Shown: positions 14,979 to 24,741, counted from the stretch's first letter. The stretch is DNA of 41,823 nucleotides from Bacillota bacterium (GCA_029572815.1 JAKPUQ010000108.1:1-41823); one strand, 5' to 3'. Numbers and translations are program-made. The notes: a model not told the origin generated them from the sequence alone.

Positions 14979-15773
14979 ATGAAAAAATACGAAGACCAGC
15001 CCATGAATTACGACGAAAACGGTCTGTATCCCGACGAAAAGCCCAAAAACAGCAAGGAATTCAAGGTCGTTGATATTATCATAAGTATACTTGTGCTGAT
15101 ATTGTTCGCAGTCGCCGTTATATATATGTTTGTGATGGGAAACCGCAGCGGTGAGCAGTACAAGGCTGTATACGCATTTTTCGCCCTGTTCGGCGGCATC
15201 GGGCTCATCACCATGATCTCCGACCTTATCCAGGGAAAAAAGCTTCAGGCAGGCTCCTTTTTAGCATTAGGCATAGGCGCAGCAGGCTTCGTTTGTACCC
15301 GTATGGTGCTGACAGGCGGCGACAACATGAAAATGAAGATGGTAAAGCTGTTCGCCTATGGTATTCCGCTGTTTTTCGCCTGTCTTGGCGCATACTACGC
15401 CTCAGCAGGCATAAAGCACGCTCTTGAATCAAAGGATAACTGCACAACTCATGTTTCCGCGGTCTGCAAGAGTATGACCACAGAAACTACTGCAACAAAC
15501 GGCAGAGTCACCAGCGTAAAGTACCGTCCCACCTATGAATACACTTTTGACGGCGTGAAATATACGGCACAGGGCGGTCTCACCCGGGCATTCCGTGTGG
15601 AAGGGGACAGCTACGAGATATTCGTAGACCCGGAAAAGCCCACACTGATACTTGACCCCGAAGCTGAAAAGGAGTCCCTGGCAGGCGCCCTGCTCCGCGC
15701 ATTGTTCCTTATCGGAGGTCCTCTTGCGCTAATGGCGCTGTTCATATTCGCTTTTCACAAAGCAGGAATATAA
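14979..15773 (+). CDS. DUF3592-like membrane protein
   Basis: 264 aa. There are two N-terminal transmembrane pairs (about 30-50, 63-80, 90-107 and 117-137), an extracellular-type beta domain (150-225) with TYEYTFDGVKYTA, YEIFVDPEKP and a Pro-x-x-x-x-LDP end, and a last membrane helix (235-260). The GRV-x-x-x-KYRPTYEYTFDG...Y-x-I-x-VDP pattern is that of DUF3592 proteins, whose function is unknown. GGAGGGG precedes ATG 14979. The gene has its own strong promoter, ends at a bidirectional terminator, and lies directly after the XRE regulator. Confidence 0.82.
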   Translation: MKKYEDQPMNYDENGLYPDEKPKNSKEFKVVDIIISILVLILFAVAVIYMFVMGNRSGEQYKAVYAFFALFGGIGLITMISDLIQGKKLQAGSFLALGIGAAGFVCTRMVLTGGDNMKMKMVKLFAYGIPLFFACLGAYYASAGIKHALESKDNCTTHVSAVCKSMTTETTATNGRVTSVKYRPTYEYTFDGVKYTAQGGLTRAFRVEGDSYEIFVDPEKPTLILDPEAEKESLAGALLRALFLIGGPLALMALFIFAFHKAGI

Positions 15774-15796
15774 TACCAGATATCTGACAATAATAA

Positions 15797-15823
15797 AAAG
15801 GCAGACCGTTTTGGTCTGCCTTT
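15797..15823. terminator. Bidirectional terminator
   Basis: AAAGGCAGACC pairs with GGTCTGCCTTT around GTTTT, with A and T runs on either side. It serves the convergent genes ending at 15773 and 15834. Confidence 0.88.
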
Positions 15824-15833
15824 GATGTTTTTA

Positions 15834-17042
15834 TCAGAGCTTGTTCTTCTCTTCCTCAATGAGCTTGAGAAGGTCGTCAACGGACATATCCGCAGCCTTC
15901 TTCTTGCGCTCGTTCTGCTCGGTCTTGCTGATGATGTCTGAAATATCGGGTGTGCTGCTCTTTCTGGGTGCCTTGGGAGCTGCTGTTGAAGGAGCGGACT
16001 GGCTTCTCAGAGGAGTTGTCTTGGGAACGTCGTTTCTTGACATCTCTGCAAGCTGGCTCTTTGAGAGGATACCTGTATTATCGCTTACAGGCTCAGAAGG
16101 TGCCTGCTGAGGAGTACTTGTGGTCTTGATGTTGAAGGCGCCTGTGCGCTCAGCCTCAGCTGTCTTGCGGAGCATTTCCTCTCTGAGGGCGTCGGCTGTG
16201 GGAGCTGTAGACGATGAACCGCCCACATTTCTTGCAGCGAATGTGCTCTCGGCACTGCGCTGTGCCTTGAACTGCATTGTGCGCTCCTTCTCCTTCTGAT
16301 AGGGAGAATCGGGATTAACCTTCTTCTGGCTGAAGTTCTCGGCAATGGACATCTTCTTGCGCTCAAGCTCGTTGCTGGGCTGGATCTCCTGAGAAGGCTC
16401 AAACAGGGGATTTGCAGTCTTATCGTGGATATTCTTCCTGCTCTCGAAGTCTGCTCTCTCCTTTTCCTTCTCGTCGTACTCGTAGAAGCCGAACTCGTCA
16501 TCATCATCGCCCTTGTTGGAAGCGATCTTTGCAATGAGGAAGATCACCAGAAGCACACAGGGGAGAACCAGAAGTGCCAGTATGCCCTTGATGCCTGAAG
16601 CAAATCTTATAAGTCCGCCGATCTCATCGCTCTGGGTATGACCTGTGCAGAGAGCAGCGATCTTGTCCTTGGTTATAGGCTCAGAGCTGCCAATATTGGT
16701 AGCATCTGCGGTAACGTACTTTTCTGTGCCGTCCTCAGCGGTAACGATGTCATAGATACTGAGAACGCGGAGCTTGTCAGGCTCGGCAGCGGGATAGGCG
16801 AGAACGATGTCGCCCTTTGCGATAGTGAGATTTTTAGCGTCAGGAGCTATAAGAGCCGCACCTGTGCTGACATTGTTGCCCATGTTGTCGGATTCCTTCA
16901 CAACGTAGACATAGTTTCCGAAGAGCTTGGGGGTCTTGCCGCCCGAGAATGCAATATTTACAAATATCGAGATAATGATCAGAATGATACAGATCACGAT
17001 AAGAACGAACTTAAGTACCGAGAAACGCTTTTTCTTTTCCAT
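15834..17042 (-). CDS. Signal-peptidase-I-like membrane protein lacking catalytic Ser-Met
   Basis: 402 aa. An N-terminal membrane helix (about 8-32) is followed by PKLFGNYVYVVKESDNM and KGDIVLAYP, the arrangement of SipW/archaeal-type signal peptidase I, where the equivalent is a YVVLSGSMEP-type motif and a GD-x-V strand. A second helix lies near 150-175. The catalytic Ser-Met is replaced by Asp-Asn-Met, and no clear catalytic Lys/His follows, so peptidase activity is unlikely. The remaining ~225 residues are a low-complexity, charged cytoplasmic tail with several Pro/Ser/Thr stretches and a helical end (VDDLLKLIEEEKNK). AAGGTG precedes the ATG. It may be a scaffold; its role is unknown. Confidence 0.7.
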   Translation of the reverse strand: MEKKKRFSVLKFVLIVICIILIIISIFVNIAFSGGKTPKLFGNYVYVVKESDNMGNNVSTGAALIAPDAKNLTIAKGDIVLAYPAAEPDKLRVLSIYDIVTAEDGTEKYVTADATNIGSSEPITKDKIAALCTGHTQSDEIGGLIRFASGIKGILALLVLPCVLLVIFLIAKIASNKGDDDDEFGFYEYDEKEKERADFESRKNIHDKTANPLFEPSQEIQPSNELERKKMSIAENFSQKKVNPDSPYQKEKERTMQFKAQRSAESTFAARNVGGSSSTAPTADALREEMLRKTAEAERTGAFNIKTTSTPQQAPSEPVSDNTGILSKSQLAEMSRNDVPKTTPLRSQSAPSTAAPKAPRKSSTPDISDIISKTEQNERKKKAADMSVDDLLKLIEEEKNKL

Positions 17043-17128
17043 TTTACATCACCTTTTTCATTTTCTTTTGTTGTCTTTTTTCTACACTTTTTTCTCTGCG
17101 GCTCTGTTTTTCGGGAACCGCTTTATCT

Positions 17129-17157
17129 ATTATATCACATATTATTACAAATTTCAA
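17129..17157 (-). promoter_or_regulatory. Promoter of the signal-peptidase-like gene
   Basis: Minus strand TTGAAA (17157-17152), 17-nt spacer, TATAAT (17134-17129). The rest of the 17043-17460 gap holds only this and the glgP promoter. Confidence 0.8.
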
Positions 17158-17367
17158 ACATTTTCTAAGTTTTATCTTTTAAAAATATAGAAAATTTTTT
17201 CAAACCAATTTTTTTTCGTGTTTCTGCACAAATATGAACTCCGCTTATCTCTCATTCAGTCAATATGCACAACGCAAAAACGGACCTTCGGGACAGGTCA
17301 TGCTGAGTTTTTGGCGATTTTCCGCAATATATAAATTTAGCGGACAAATATTTGTTGAAATAAGCAC

Positions 17368-17396
17368 TTGAAATATCTTATAAATCATAGTATAAT
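17368..17396 (+). promoter_or_regulatory. Promoter of glgP
   Basis: TTGAAA, 17-nt spacer, TATAAT, 64 bp before the first ATG. Confidence 0.8.
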
Positions 17397-17460
17397 TAAA
17401 GATGTATACCGCTTGTAGAATAATTTCTCCCCATTTCCCGAAAGCACGTTTGTTATAGGA

Positions 17461-19926
17461 ATGGCGAGTTATACAAAGGGTAATAACGCCGCTTCTGCGG
17501 CAGAATGGAAATCAGATATGGCTACAAAAAAAGCAAACCCTCTCATGGACAGGATCAAGGAAGAGTTCCCGAGAAAACTTCAGCTTTTGTACAGCGTTTC
17601 TCCCGAGGAAGCTTCAGACAAACAGGTTTACCATGTTCTTTCCTCGATAATCGTGGAAATTCTTGGTGCTAAGAGGCAGAGCTTCATCAATCACACCCAC
17701 TCGGTGGGCGGTAAGCAGATCTACTACCTTTCAATGGAGTTCCTTATGGGACGCTCCCTCAAAACAAGCATCTACAATCTTGAGCTTGCTGACGGCATAA
17801 AGTCTATGCTGAAGCAGTATGACATCAATCTCGATAAGATATACGAAAACGAGCCCGACGCAGGTCTGGGCAACGGCGGTCTGGGAAGACTTGCTGCCTG
17901 CTACCTTGACGGTCTTGCTACCATGGGCTTCCCCGCAATGGGCTACTCTCTCTGCTATGAGTATGGTATCTTCCAGCAGAAGCTGGAGGACGGCTGGCAG
18001 ACAGAGCTCCCCGACAACTGGCTCCCCGGCGGCTCCGTATGGCTGGTGCCCAAGCCCGAGCTCTCCATCGACGTCCACTTTGAGGGCGACCTTCAGGAGT
18101 ACTGGGACAATCAGTATCACTATATCTCTCATGTTAACTACAATACCGTTGTGGCTACACCCTACGATATGTACGTTTCGGGCTACGGCTCAGAGGGAGT
18201 TTCCGTGCTCCGTCTGTGGTCCGCAAAGGCTCCAAACTTCGATATGGAAATGTTCAACAAGGGCAACTATGAGAGCGCTCTTGCCCAGAACTCCATCGCA
18301 AACGCCATCTCGAAGATACTCTACCCCAACGACAACCACCTGGAGGGCAAGAGCCTCCGTCTCCGCCAGCAGTACTTCCTCTGCGCAGCTTCCATCGGCG
18401 ACATCGTAAACACCCACATGAACGTTTACGGCACCCTTGAGAACCTGGCTGACAAGGTGGCTATCCACATAAATGATACTCACCCCACTCTGGCTATCCC
18501 CGAGCTCATGCGCATACTCCTTGACGACTGCGGCTACAGCTGGGAGAAGTCATGGGACATCGTGACAAAGACCTTCGCCTACACAAACCATACAGTTATG
18601 GCTGAGGCTCTGGAGAAATGGGACGTCAACCTCGTAAAGTCGGTTATCCCGAGAATTTTCTCCATCATCGTTGAGATAAACAACCGCTACTGCGCTTCTC
18701 TCATGGAGAGAAACGGCGGCGACAGCGCCAAGACTACCCGTATGTCCATCATCAAGGACAACCAGATACACATGGCTACACTCTGCGTTGCGGCTTCACA
18801 CAGCGTAAACGGCGTTTCCAAGCTCCACTCGCAGATAATCAAGGACTCTGTATTCCATGACGAGTACGAGAATACCCCCGAGAAGTTCAAGAACGTCACC
18901 AACGGCATCGCTTACAGAAGATGGCTCTATCAGTCCAATCCAGGACTTACAAAGCTGCTGAAGGACACTATCGGTCCCAAGTTCATCAAGGACGGCGCAG
19001 AGCTTGAGAATTTCCGCAAGTTCGAGAACGACGAGGAAGTCCTCACAAAGCTCATGGCAGTAAAGAAGGAGAACAAGGAAGCCTTCGCCAAGTACGTCAA
19101 GAACGAATCCGGCATCATCCTCAATACAGACAGTATTTTCGACGTTCAGGTAAAGCGTCTCCACGAATACAAGAGACAGCACCTCAATGTCATGAATATC
19201 CTTACGGATTACGCATATCTCCTCAATAACCCCGACGCTCCCTTTACTCCCAAGACCTATATCTTCGCAGCAAAGGCAGCTCCCGGCTACTATCTGGCAA
19301 AGCAGATAATCAAGCTCATCTGGGCTATCTCCGAGGAGATAAGAAAGAACCCCAGGATCAACCAGAAGCTCTCTGTTGTGTTCCTTGAGAATTACTGCGT
19401 AACTCTCTCAGAGCACCTCATGCCTGCTTCCGATGTTTCCGAGCAGATCTCCCTTGCAGGTACAGAGGCTTCGGGTACGGGCAATATGAAGCTCATGCTC
19501 AACGGCGCAGTCACACTTGGTACTCTCGACGGCGCCAACATCGAGACAAAGGAAGCCTGCGGCGACGAGAACATCGTCATCTTCGGCATGACAACTCCCG
19601 AGGTCAACGACCTCAGGGCAAGAGGCTACAATCCCTGCGAGCGCTACAACAATGACGGACGAATCCACGAGGCTATCGACCGTATGTACCACGGCATAAA
19701 CGGCTGTACCTTCAACGATGTGGCAAATTCACTGAAGGACAGAGACCCCTATATGGTACTTGCCGACTTCGACAGCTACAGGAATGCACAGCAGTATATC
19801 ACTGAATGCTACAACGATAAGCTGAAGTGGGCAAAGATGTCACTCAACAATATCGCAGGCGCAGGAATTTTCTCGGCAGACCGCGCTGTAACGGAATACG
19901 CCGACAACATCTGGCATTTAAGATGA
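17461..19926 (+). CDS. glgP: Glycogen/maltodextrin phosphorylase
   Basis: 821 aa, the normal size for GT35 phosphorylases, which release glucose-1-phosphate from alpha-1,4-glucan ends. The family landmarks are present: GGKQIYYLSMEFLMGRSL, ENEPDAGLGNGGLGRLAACYLD, HINDTHPTLAIPELMR, FDVQVKRLHEYKRQ, and the pyridoxal-phosphate site EASGTGNMKLMLNGA (Lys about 677) followed by GTLDGANIE. Two starts are possible, ATG 17461 and ATG 17518; neither has a good ribosome binding site, so the first ~19 residues are uncertain. A terminator follows, and a GH13 enzyme gene lies next, consistent with joint storage-glucan breakdown. Confidence 0.97.
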   Translation: MASYTKGNNAASAAEWKSDMATKKANPLMDRIKEEFPRKLQLLYSVSPEEASDKQVYHVLSSIIVEILGAKRQSFINHTHSVGGKQIYYLSMEFLMGRSLKTSIYNLELADGIKSMLKQYDINLDKIYENEPDAGLGNGGLGRLAACYLDGLATMGFPAMGYSLCYEYGIFQQKLEDGWQTELPDNWLPGGSVWLVPKPELSIDVHFEGDLQEYWDNQYHYISHVNYNTVVATPYDMYVSGYGSEGVSVLRLWSAKAPNFDMEMFNKGNYESALAQNSIANAISKILYPNDNHLEGKSLRLRQQYFLCAASIGDIVNTHMNVYGTLENLADKVAIHINDTHPTLAIPELMRILLDDCGYSWEKSWDIVTKTFAYTNHTVMAEALEKWDVNLVKSVIPRIFSIIVEINNRYCASLMERNGGDSAKTTRMSIIKDNQIHMATLCVAASHSVNGVSKLHSQIIKDSVFHDEYENTPEKFKNVTNGIAYRRWLYQSNPGLTKLLKDTIGPKFIKDGAELENFRKFENDEEVLTKLMAVKKENKEAFAKYVKNESGIILNTDSIFDVQVKRLHEYKRQHLNVMNILTDYAYLLNNPDAPFTPKTYIFAAKAAPGYYLAKQIIKLIWAISEEIRKNPRINQKLSVVFLENYCVTLSEHLMPASDVSEQISLAGTEASGTGNMKLMLNGAVTLGTLDGANIETKEACGDENIVIFGMTTPEVNDLRARGYNPCERYNNDGRIHEAIDRMYHGINGCTFNDVANSLKDRDPYMVLADFDSYRNAQQYITECYNDKLKWAKMSLNNIAGAGIFSADRAVTEYADNIWHLR

Positions 19927-19945
19927 CCGGAGCATAAAATACAAT

Positions 19946-19978
19946 AAGGGGACGTTGTTTTCTTCGTCCCCTTTTTTA
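19946..19978 (+). terminator. Terminator of glgP
   Basis: AAGGGGACG pairs with CGTCCCCTT around a 10-nt loop and is followed by a T6 run. Confidence 0.88.
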
Positions 19979-20032
19979 CCTTTTTGCAGATACACCCATA
20001 AGGGATTATTGATAACGGAGTGTTATGTTTAT

Positions 20033-21919
20033 ATGAGACCTATCTATGATACATGGAATTTAGGCTATAAATCAATATTCGGTGCGGTAAGGCAGTTCGA
20101 GACCTGCCGCTTCACCATAAGGCTTCCCAAGGACACAGTCCCCGACTTCTCTCCCGTGCTGGTGCTGTTCAGAACAGGCTTCAAGGAGCGCTTCATCAGC
20201 ATGAACGAGGTCACCGAGGAGGAGGACTGCATAGCCTATACAGCCGAGTACAACGCCAGATATACCGACGTCCACTACTACTATTTTTCCTATACCACGG
20301 GAGGAATACGCCACTATATCAAGAAGGTGAACGTTCATGAGGGCGGTCTGGATCAGGGGGATATGTTCCAGCTGACAGTATACAAGAATACCTATGAGAC
20401 CCCCGATTTTCTCAAGGGCGGCGTTATGTACCAGATATTCCCCGACCGCTTCTGCAAAAGCGGCAAGCCCAAGGAGAATATCCCCGAGGGCAGAGTTCTT
20501 CGTGAGGACTGGGAGGGTACTCCATTCTACAAGCCCGATGAGCACGGCCATGTCTGGAATAACGACTACTTCGGCGGCGATTTCGCAGGCATACAGTCAA
20601 AGCTCCCCTATCTCAAGAGCCTGGGAGTTACCTGCATATACCTCAATCCCATTTTTGAGTCCCACGAGAACCACAGGTACAATACTGCCGACTATATGAA
20701 GGCTGACCCCCTCCTGAGCACCAACGAGGAGTTTGAGGAGCTGTGCAGAGAAGCTGACAGTATGGGCATTTCCGTCATTCTGGACGGTGTTTTCTCCCAT
20801 ACGGGTGCTGACAGCGTATACTTCAACAAGTTCGGGCGCTATCCCGAGGTCGGTGCCTTCCAGTCAAAGGACAGCAAGTATTACGACTGGTACTCATTCA
20901 TAGACTATCCCAATACATACGAGGCGTGGTGGGGCATAGACACCCTCCCCAACGTATGTGAGAATAATGAGGACTACACCGAGTTCATATGCGGCGAGGA
21001 GGGAGTCCTCCGCTACTGGCTGGACAGAGGTGCCGCAGGCTGGCGTCTTGACGTTGCCGACGAGCTCCCCGACCAGTTCCTCAATAACCTTAGAAAAAGC
21101 GTCAAGGGCTATGATAAGGACAAGATCATCATCGGCGAGGTCTGGGAGGACGCTTCCAACAAGGAGAGCTATGGTGTAAAGCGCCGCTATCTCCTGGGCG
21201 ACCAGCTTGACTCCGTTATGAACTATCCCTTCCGCGAGGCTATAATCAGCTTCATGAAGGGCGGCAAGCCTATTGACTTCATAAACTCCGTCATGACCAT
21301 AGTGGAGAACTACCCCAAGCCCACCATCGACGTGCTCATGAACTTTGTCTCCACCCACGACATAGAACGTGCCATCAACCGCCTCGGCGGAGAGAACTGC
21401 GATGACAAGAGCAAGGACTGGATGGCGGAAAAGTGGCTTTCCGAGGAGCAGTACGCCCACGGCAAGGAGCTTCTCAAGGCAGCAATGGCGCTCCAGTTCT
21501 TCCTTCCCGGAGTTCCCAGCATATACTACGGCGACGAGGCAGGACTTCAGGGCTACAAGGACCCCTTCAACCGCCGCTGCTACCCCTGGGGTCATGAGGA
21601 TACCGACCTTATCGCCTATGTTTCCGAGCTCAGCCGCGTGAGAAAGTCCATACCCAACATGATAGACGGAAGGATATATTTCGTCATCAACGAAAAGGAG
21701 GTCCACGACAGCCGTCTCATCGGCTTCACCCGTCAGGGTCAGAAGCTGGACTATATCATCTTCGTCAACAGAAGCGGTGATACCGTCTGTCTCGGCAATA
21801 TGAGCGGCATACTGTCACGCTTCGAGGACCTTCAGCCCTTCTACGGCGAATTCATGGACGATACAATCACCGTAAAGCCCTATGGCTATACCATCATCAA
21901 GGCAAGATTTGTAGAATAA
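20033..21919 (+). CDS. GH13 alpha-glucan hydrolase (neopullulanase/cyclomaltodextrinase type)
   Basis: 628 aa. A beta-rich N-terminal domain (about 1-120) precedes the TIM barrel. All four GH13 motifs are visible: DGVFSHTG (region I), GWRLDVADE (nucleophile Asp340), IIGEVWED (acid/base Glu369) and FVSTHDIER (Asp443). An N-terminal domain plus the DGVFSHTG form fits the GH13_20 maltogenic amylase/neopullulanase/cyclomaltodextrinase group. There is no signal peptide, so it acts inside the cell, probably on maltodextrins alongside the neighbouring phosphorylase. ATG 20033 (GGAG 12 nt upstream) fits the homologous start; the longer frame overlaps the glgP terminator. Exact substrate is not determinable. 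Confidence 0.9.
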   Translation: MRPIYDTWNLGYKSIFGAVRQFETCRFTIRLPKDTVPDFSPVLVLFRTGFKERFISMNEVTEEEDCIAYTAEYNARYTDVHYYYFSYTTGGIRHYIKKVNVHEGGLDQGDMFQLTVYKNTYETPDFLKGGVMYQIFPDRFCKSGKPKENIPEGRVLREDWEGTPFYKPDEHGHVWNNDYFGGDFAGIQSKLPYLKSLGVTCIYLNPIFESHENHRYNTADYMKADPLLSTNEEFEELCREADSMGISVILDGVFSHTGADSVYFNKFGRYPEVGAFQSKDSKYYDWYSFIDYPNTYEAWWGIDTLPNVCENNEDYTEFICGEEGVLRYWLDRGAAGWRLDVADELPDQFLNNLRKSVKGYDKDKIIIGEVWEDASNKESYGVKRRYLLGDQLDSVMNYPFREAIISFMKGGKPIDFINSVMTIVENYPKPTIDVLMNFVSTHDIERAINRLGGENCDDKSKDWMAEKWLSEEQYAHGKELLKAAMALQFFLPGVPSIYYGDEAGLQGYKDPFNRRCYPWGHEDTDLIAYVSELSRVRKSIPNMIDGRIYFVINEKEVHDSRLIGFTRQGQKLDYIIFVNRSGDTVCLGNMSGILSRFEDLQPFYGEFMDDTITVKPYGYTIIKARFVE

Positions 21920-21990
21920 TAACATTCATCTGAATGTTGACATATGGGAAATGCTGTGATATACTTGAGAAAAACGTGAAAGGAAACAAC

Positions 21991-22971
21991 ATGGATAAGC
22001 CGGAAATTCTTTACATGGTCGTTCCGTGCTACAACGAGCAGGAGGTACTGCGCGAGACCGCGGAACAGCTGAAAAACAAATACTCTGCACTTATCTCTCA
22101 GAAACTCATATCTCCGGAGAGCCGTATCGTGTTCGTGAATGACGGCTCATCTGACAGCACCTGGGGCATTATAAGGGAGCTCCACAGCGCTGAGCCGAAC
22201 CTTTTCTCTGGTATCGACCTCGCACACAACAGCGGCCACCAGAACGCCGTTCTTGCAGGTCTGATGACTGTCAGGGAGCTCTGCGATATGTGCATAACCA
22301 TGGACGCCGACCTCCAGGACGATGTCAACACCATCGACGAGATGGTGAAAAAATACTACGAGGGTAATCAGGTGGTCTACGGCGTGAGAAGCGCCCGTGA
22401 CACCGACACCTTCTTCAAAAAATCCACTGCCGAGGGCTTCTATAAGTTCATGAAGATAATGGGGGCGGACGTGGTCTATAACCATGCGGACTTCCGCCTC
22501 ATGAGCAGGAGAGTCCTTCAGGAGCTTTCGGGCTTCAAGGAGGTAAACCTGTTCCTACGCGGAATGGTGCCCCTTATCGGCTTCCAGAACTGCAAGGTCT
22601 ACTACGAGCGCCACGAGAGAGCCGCAGGCGAGAGCAAATACCCCCTGAGGAAGATGCTGGCATTCGCCGTAAACGGCATAACCTCCTTCAGCACCAAGCC
22701 CCTGAAGCTCATAACGGCTCTGGGCTTCATCATGTCCGTAGCCAGCCTTCTCGCCTTTATATGGGCGTTCATCGCAAAGATAGGAGGCTTTACCGAGCAC
22801 GGCTGGTCCAGTACGATCTGCTCCATATGGCTCATAGGCGGCCTTCAGCTTTTCTGTCTCGGAATAATCGGCGAGTACATAGGCAAGATATACGCCGAGG
22901 TCAAGCAGAGACCGCGGTACATTATCGCGGAGTTCCTGAATGAAAACGGGAAGAAAAACGACGACAAATGA
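21991..22971 (+). CDS. GT2 polyprenyl-phosphate glycosyltransferase (GtrB/YkcC-like)
   Basis: 326 aa. It transfers a sugar, probably glucose or a similar hexose, onto a polyprenyl phosphate at the inner membrane. The N-terminal GT-A domain has VVPCYNEQEVL, IVFVNDGSSDST, ITMDADLQDDV (DXD-like) and NHADFRLMSRRV. Two C-terminal membrane helices (about 230-255 and 268-290) precede the QRPRYI end, the layout of DPM1/GtrB/ArnC proteins. ATG 21991 follows AAAGGAAAC. A 60-aa membrane protein gene follows by 15 bp. The acceptor pathway (cell-wall or polysaccharide decoration) is not shown here. Confidence 0.9.
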   Translation: MDKPEILYMVVPCYNEQEVLRETAEQLKNKYSALISQKLISPESRIVFVNDGSSDSTWGIIRELHSAEPNLFSGIDLAHNSGHQNAVLAGLMTVRELCDMCITMDADLQDDVNTIDEMVKKYYEGNQVVYGVRSARDTDTFFKKSTAEGFYKFMKIMGADVVYNHADFRLMSRRVLQELSGFKEVNLFLRGMVPLIGFQNCKVYYERHERAAGESKYPLRKMLAFAVNGITSFSTKPLKLITALGFIMSVASLLAFIWAFIAKIGGFTEHGWSSTICSIWLIGGLQLFCLGIIGEYIGKIYAEVKQRPRYIIAEFLNENGKKNDDK

Positions 22972-22986
22972 TAAGGAGTATTTAAT

Positions 22987-23169
22987 ATGGACACTATTAT
23001 CAACAGCATATCCGGTTTTCTCTCGCAGTACTGGGCTATAATCTTATTTATCATCGTACTGATAATACTCATAAAGATAAAGCACAAGATAAAAAAGGCG
23101 ATTTTCTTTGCGGTACTCATAGGTGCAGCCCTGTTCGCATCGGGCATTACCTTCTTCAATATCAATTAG
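22987..23169 (+). CDS. Small two-helix membrane protein
   Basis: 60 aa with two hydrophobic helices (about 16-29 and 38-55) split by a basic loop (KIKHKIKK). AAGGAG lies before ATG 22987, 15 bp after the glycosyltransferase gene, so they form an operon ended by the hairpin at 23174. No family is recognised; it could assist the flippase or transferase step, which is inference from position only. Confidence 0.72.
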   Translation: MDTIINSISGFLSQYWAIILFIIVLIILIKIKHKIKKAIFFAVLIGAALFASGITFFNIN

Positions 23170-23173
23170 ACAG

Positions 23174-23200
23174 ACAGCGCAGTTTATCTGCGCTGTTTTG
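23174..23200 (+). terminator. Terminator of the GT2 operon
   Basis: ACAGCGCAG pairs perfectly with CTGCGCTGT around TTTAT, then TTTTG. Confidence 0.8.
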
Positions 23201-23228
23201 TTATACATGGGCATACCTGCAAGCGAAT

Positions 23229-23256
23229 GGCTGAAGGCTAAGGGCTAATGGCTAAA
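23229..23256. repeat. Heptad-periodic tract 1
   Basis: Four in-phase heptamers: GGCTGAA, GGCTAAG, GGCTAAT, GGCTAAA. It lies just upstream of the glyS promoter. Confidence 0.8.
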
Positions 23257-23261
23257 AAGTC

Positions 23262-23290
23262 TTGACTTTTTCACGCGTTTGAGTTATAAT
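23262..23290 (+). promoter_or_regulatory. Promoter of glyS
   Basis: TTGACT, 17-nt spacer, TATAAT. The leader is only ~35 nt, too short for a T-box. Confidence 0.85.
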
Positions 23291-23329
23291 ATAATGTGAC
23301 TATTAAATTTTAAAGCGAGGTTGCTCATT

Positions 23330-24736
23330 ATGCTTAAAAACAATGAAAAAGTAATGGATAAGATCGTTGACCTTTGTAAATCCAAGGGCTTTGTATACCC
23401 CGGCTCCGAAATTTACGGCGGTCTTGCAAATACATGGGACTACGGTCCTCTCGGCGTTGAGCTGAAAAACAACATCAAGAGAGCCTGGATGAAGAAGTTC
23501 GTTCAGGAGAACAAGTACAACGTAGGTCTTGACTCCGCTATCCTCATGAACCCCCAGACCTGGGTGGCTTCAGGTCATATCGGCGGATTTTCCGACCCCC
23601 TCATGGACTGTAAGGAGTGTAAGACCCGTCACCGTGCCGACAACCTCATCGAGGACTTCGACGGCACCAACGTTGCAGGCTGGTCCAACGAGCAGATGAT
23701 GGACTACATAAAGGAAAAAGGCATCGTTTGCCCTAACTGCGGCAAGCAGAACTTCACAGATATCCGTCAGTTCAACCTTATGTTCAAGACATTCCAGGGC
23801 GTTACAGAGGACAGCAAGTCTGAACTCTATCTCCGCCCCGAGACTGCACAGGGTATTTTCGTAAACTTCGCAAATATCCAGAGAACTACCCGTAAAAAGG
23901 TGCCATTCGGCGTTGCTCAGGTAGGTAAGTCATTCCGTAACGAGATCACTCCCGGAAACTTCATCTTCCGTGTAAGAGAGTTCGAGCAGATGGAGCTTGA
24001 GTTCTTCTGCAAGCCCGGCACAGACCTTGAGTGGTTCGATTACTGGAGAAGCTACTGCAAGAACTTCCTCCTCTCACTGGGACTCAAGGAGGAGAACCTC
24101 CGTCTCCGTGACCACGATCAGGAGGAGCTCTGCTTCTACTCAAAGGCTACAACCGACTTCGAGTACCTCTTCCCCTTCGGCTGGGGCGAGCTCTGGGGCG
24201 TTGCCGACAGAACCGACTACGACCTGACACAGCACATCAACACCAGCGGAAAGTCTCTTGAATACTTCGATCCCGAGACCAACGAGAAGTACATCCCCTA
24301 CGTTATCGAGCCTTCTCTCGGCGTTGAGAGACTCTTCCTCTCCATCGTTACAGAGGCTTATGACGAGGAGGAGATCGTCTCCACAGACAAGAACGGCAAC
24401 GAGAAGAAGGAAACAAGAACAGTTATGCACTTCCACCCTGCACTTGCTCCCTTCAAGGCAGCTGTTCTGCCCCTCGTAAAGAAGCTCACTCCCAAGGCTG
24501 AGGAAGTATACGATATACTCTCCAAGAAGTTCATGGTAGACTTCGACGAGGCAGGTACCATCGGTAAGAGATACCGCCGTCAGGACGAGATCGGTACACC
24601 TTTCTGCATTACTTATGACTTCGATACACTTGAGAAGGACAACTGTGTAACAGTCCGTGACCGTGATACAATGCAGCAGGAGAGAGTTGCTATCGACAAC
24701 CTCGTAGCTTACCTCGAAGCTAAAATGCAGTTTTGA
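23330..24736 (+). CDS. glyS: Glycyl-tRNA synthetase (single-chain, class II)
   Basis: 468 aa, the homodimeric eukaryote/archaeal-like type rather than the two-subunit glyQ-glyS type. Landmarks: [19 protein letters not shown] at the start, NTWDYGPLG, a zinc-type set (CKEC, then CPNC), [33 protein letters not shown] (motif 2) and EPSLGVERL (motif 3), and the anticodon-binding domain at the end. ATG 23330 is 9 nt after GCGAGG; the ORF could open at 23321 but that lacks a ribosome site. It charges tRNA-Gly. A terminator follows, and it has its own promoter. Confidence 0.96.
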   Translation: MLKNNEKVMDKIVDLCKSKGFVYPGSEIYGGLANTWDYGPLGVELKNNIKRAWMKKFVQENKYNVGLDSAILMNPQTWVASGHIGGFSDPLMDCKECKTRHRADNLIEDFDGTNVAGWSNEQMMDYIKEKGIVCPNCGKQNFTDIRQFNLMFKTFQGVTEDSKSELYLRPETAQGIFVNFANIQRTTRKKVPFGVAQVGKSFRNEITPGNFIFRVREFEQMELEFFCKPGTDLEWFDYWRSYCKNFLLSLGLKEENLRLRDHDQEELCFYSKATTDFEYLFPFGWGELWGVADRTDYDLTQHINTSGKSLEYFDPETNEKYIPYVIEPSLGVERLFLSIVTEAYDEEEIVSTDKNGNEKKETRTVMHFHPALAPFKAAVLPLVKKLTPKAEEVYDILSKKFMVDFDEAGTIGKRYRRQDEIGTPFCITYDFDTLEKDNCVTVRDRDTMQQERVAIDNLVAYLEAKMQF

Positions 24737-24741
24737 TTTTT

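Noticed and set aside
20894..21706. A 270-aa leftward open frame
   Set aside because: It is the antisense shadow of the GH13 gene, whose catalytic motifs are all intact on the other strand.
23291..23329. T-box or other riboswitch before glyS
   Set aside because: The leader is only ~35 nt and has no T-box sequence or terminator.
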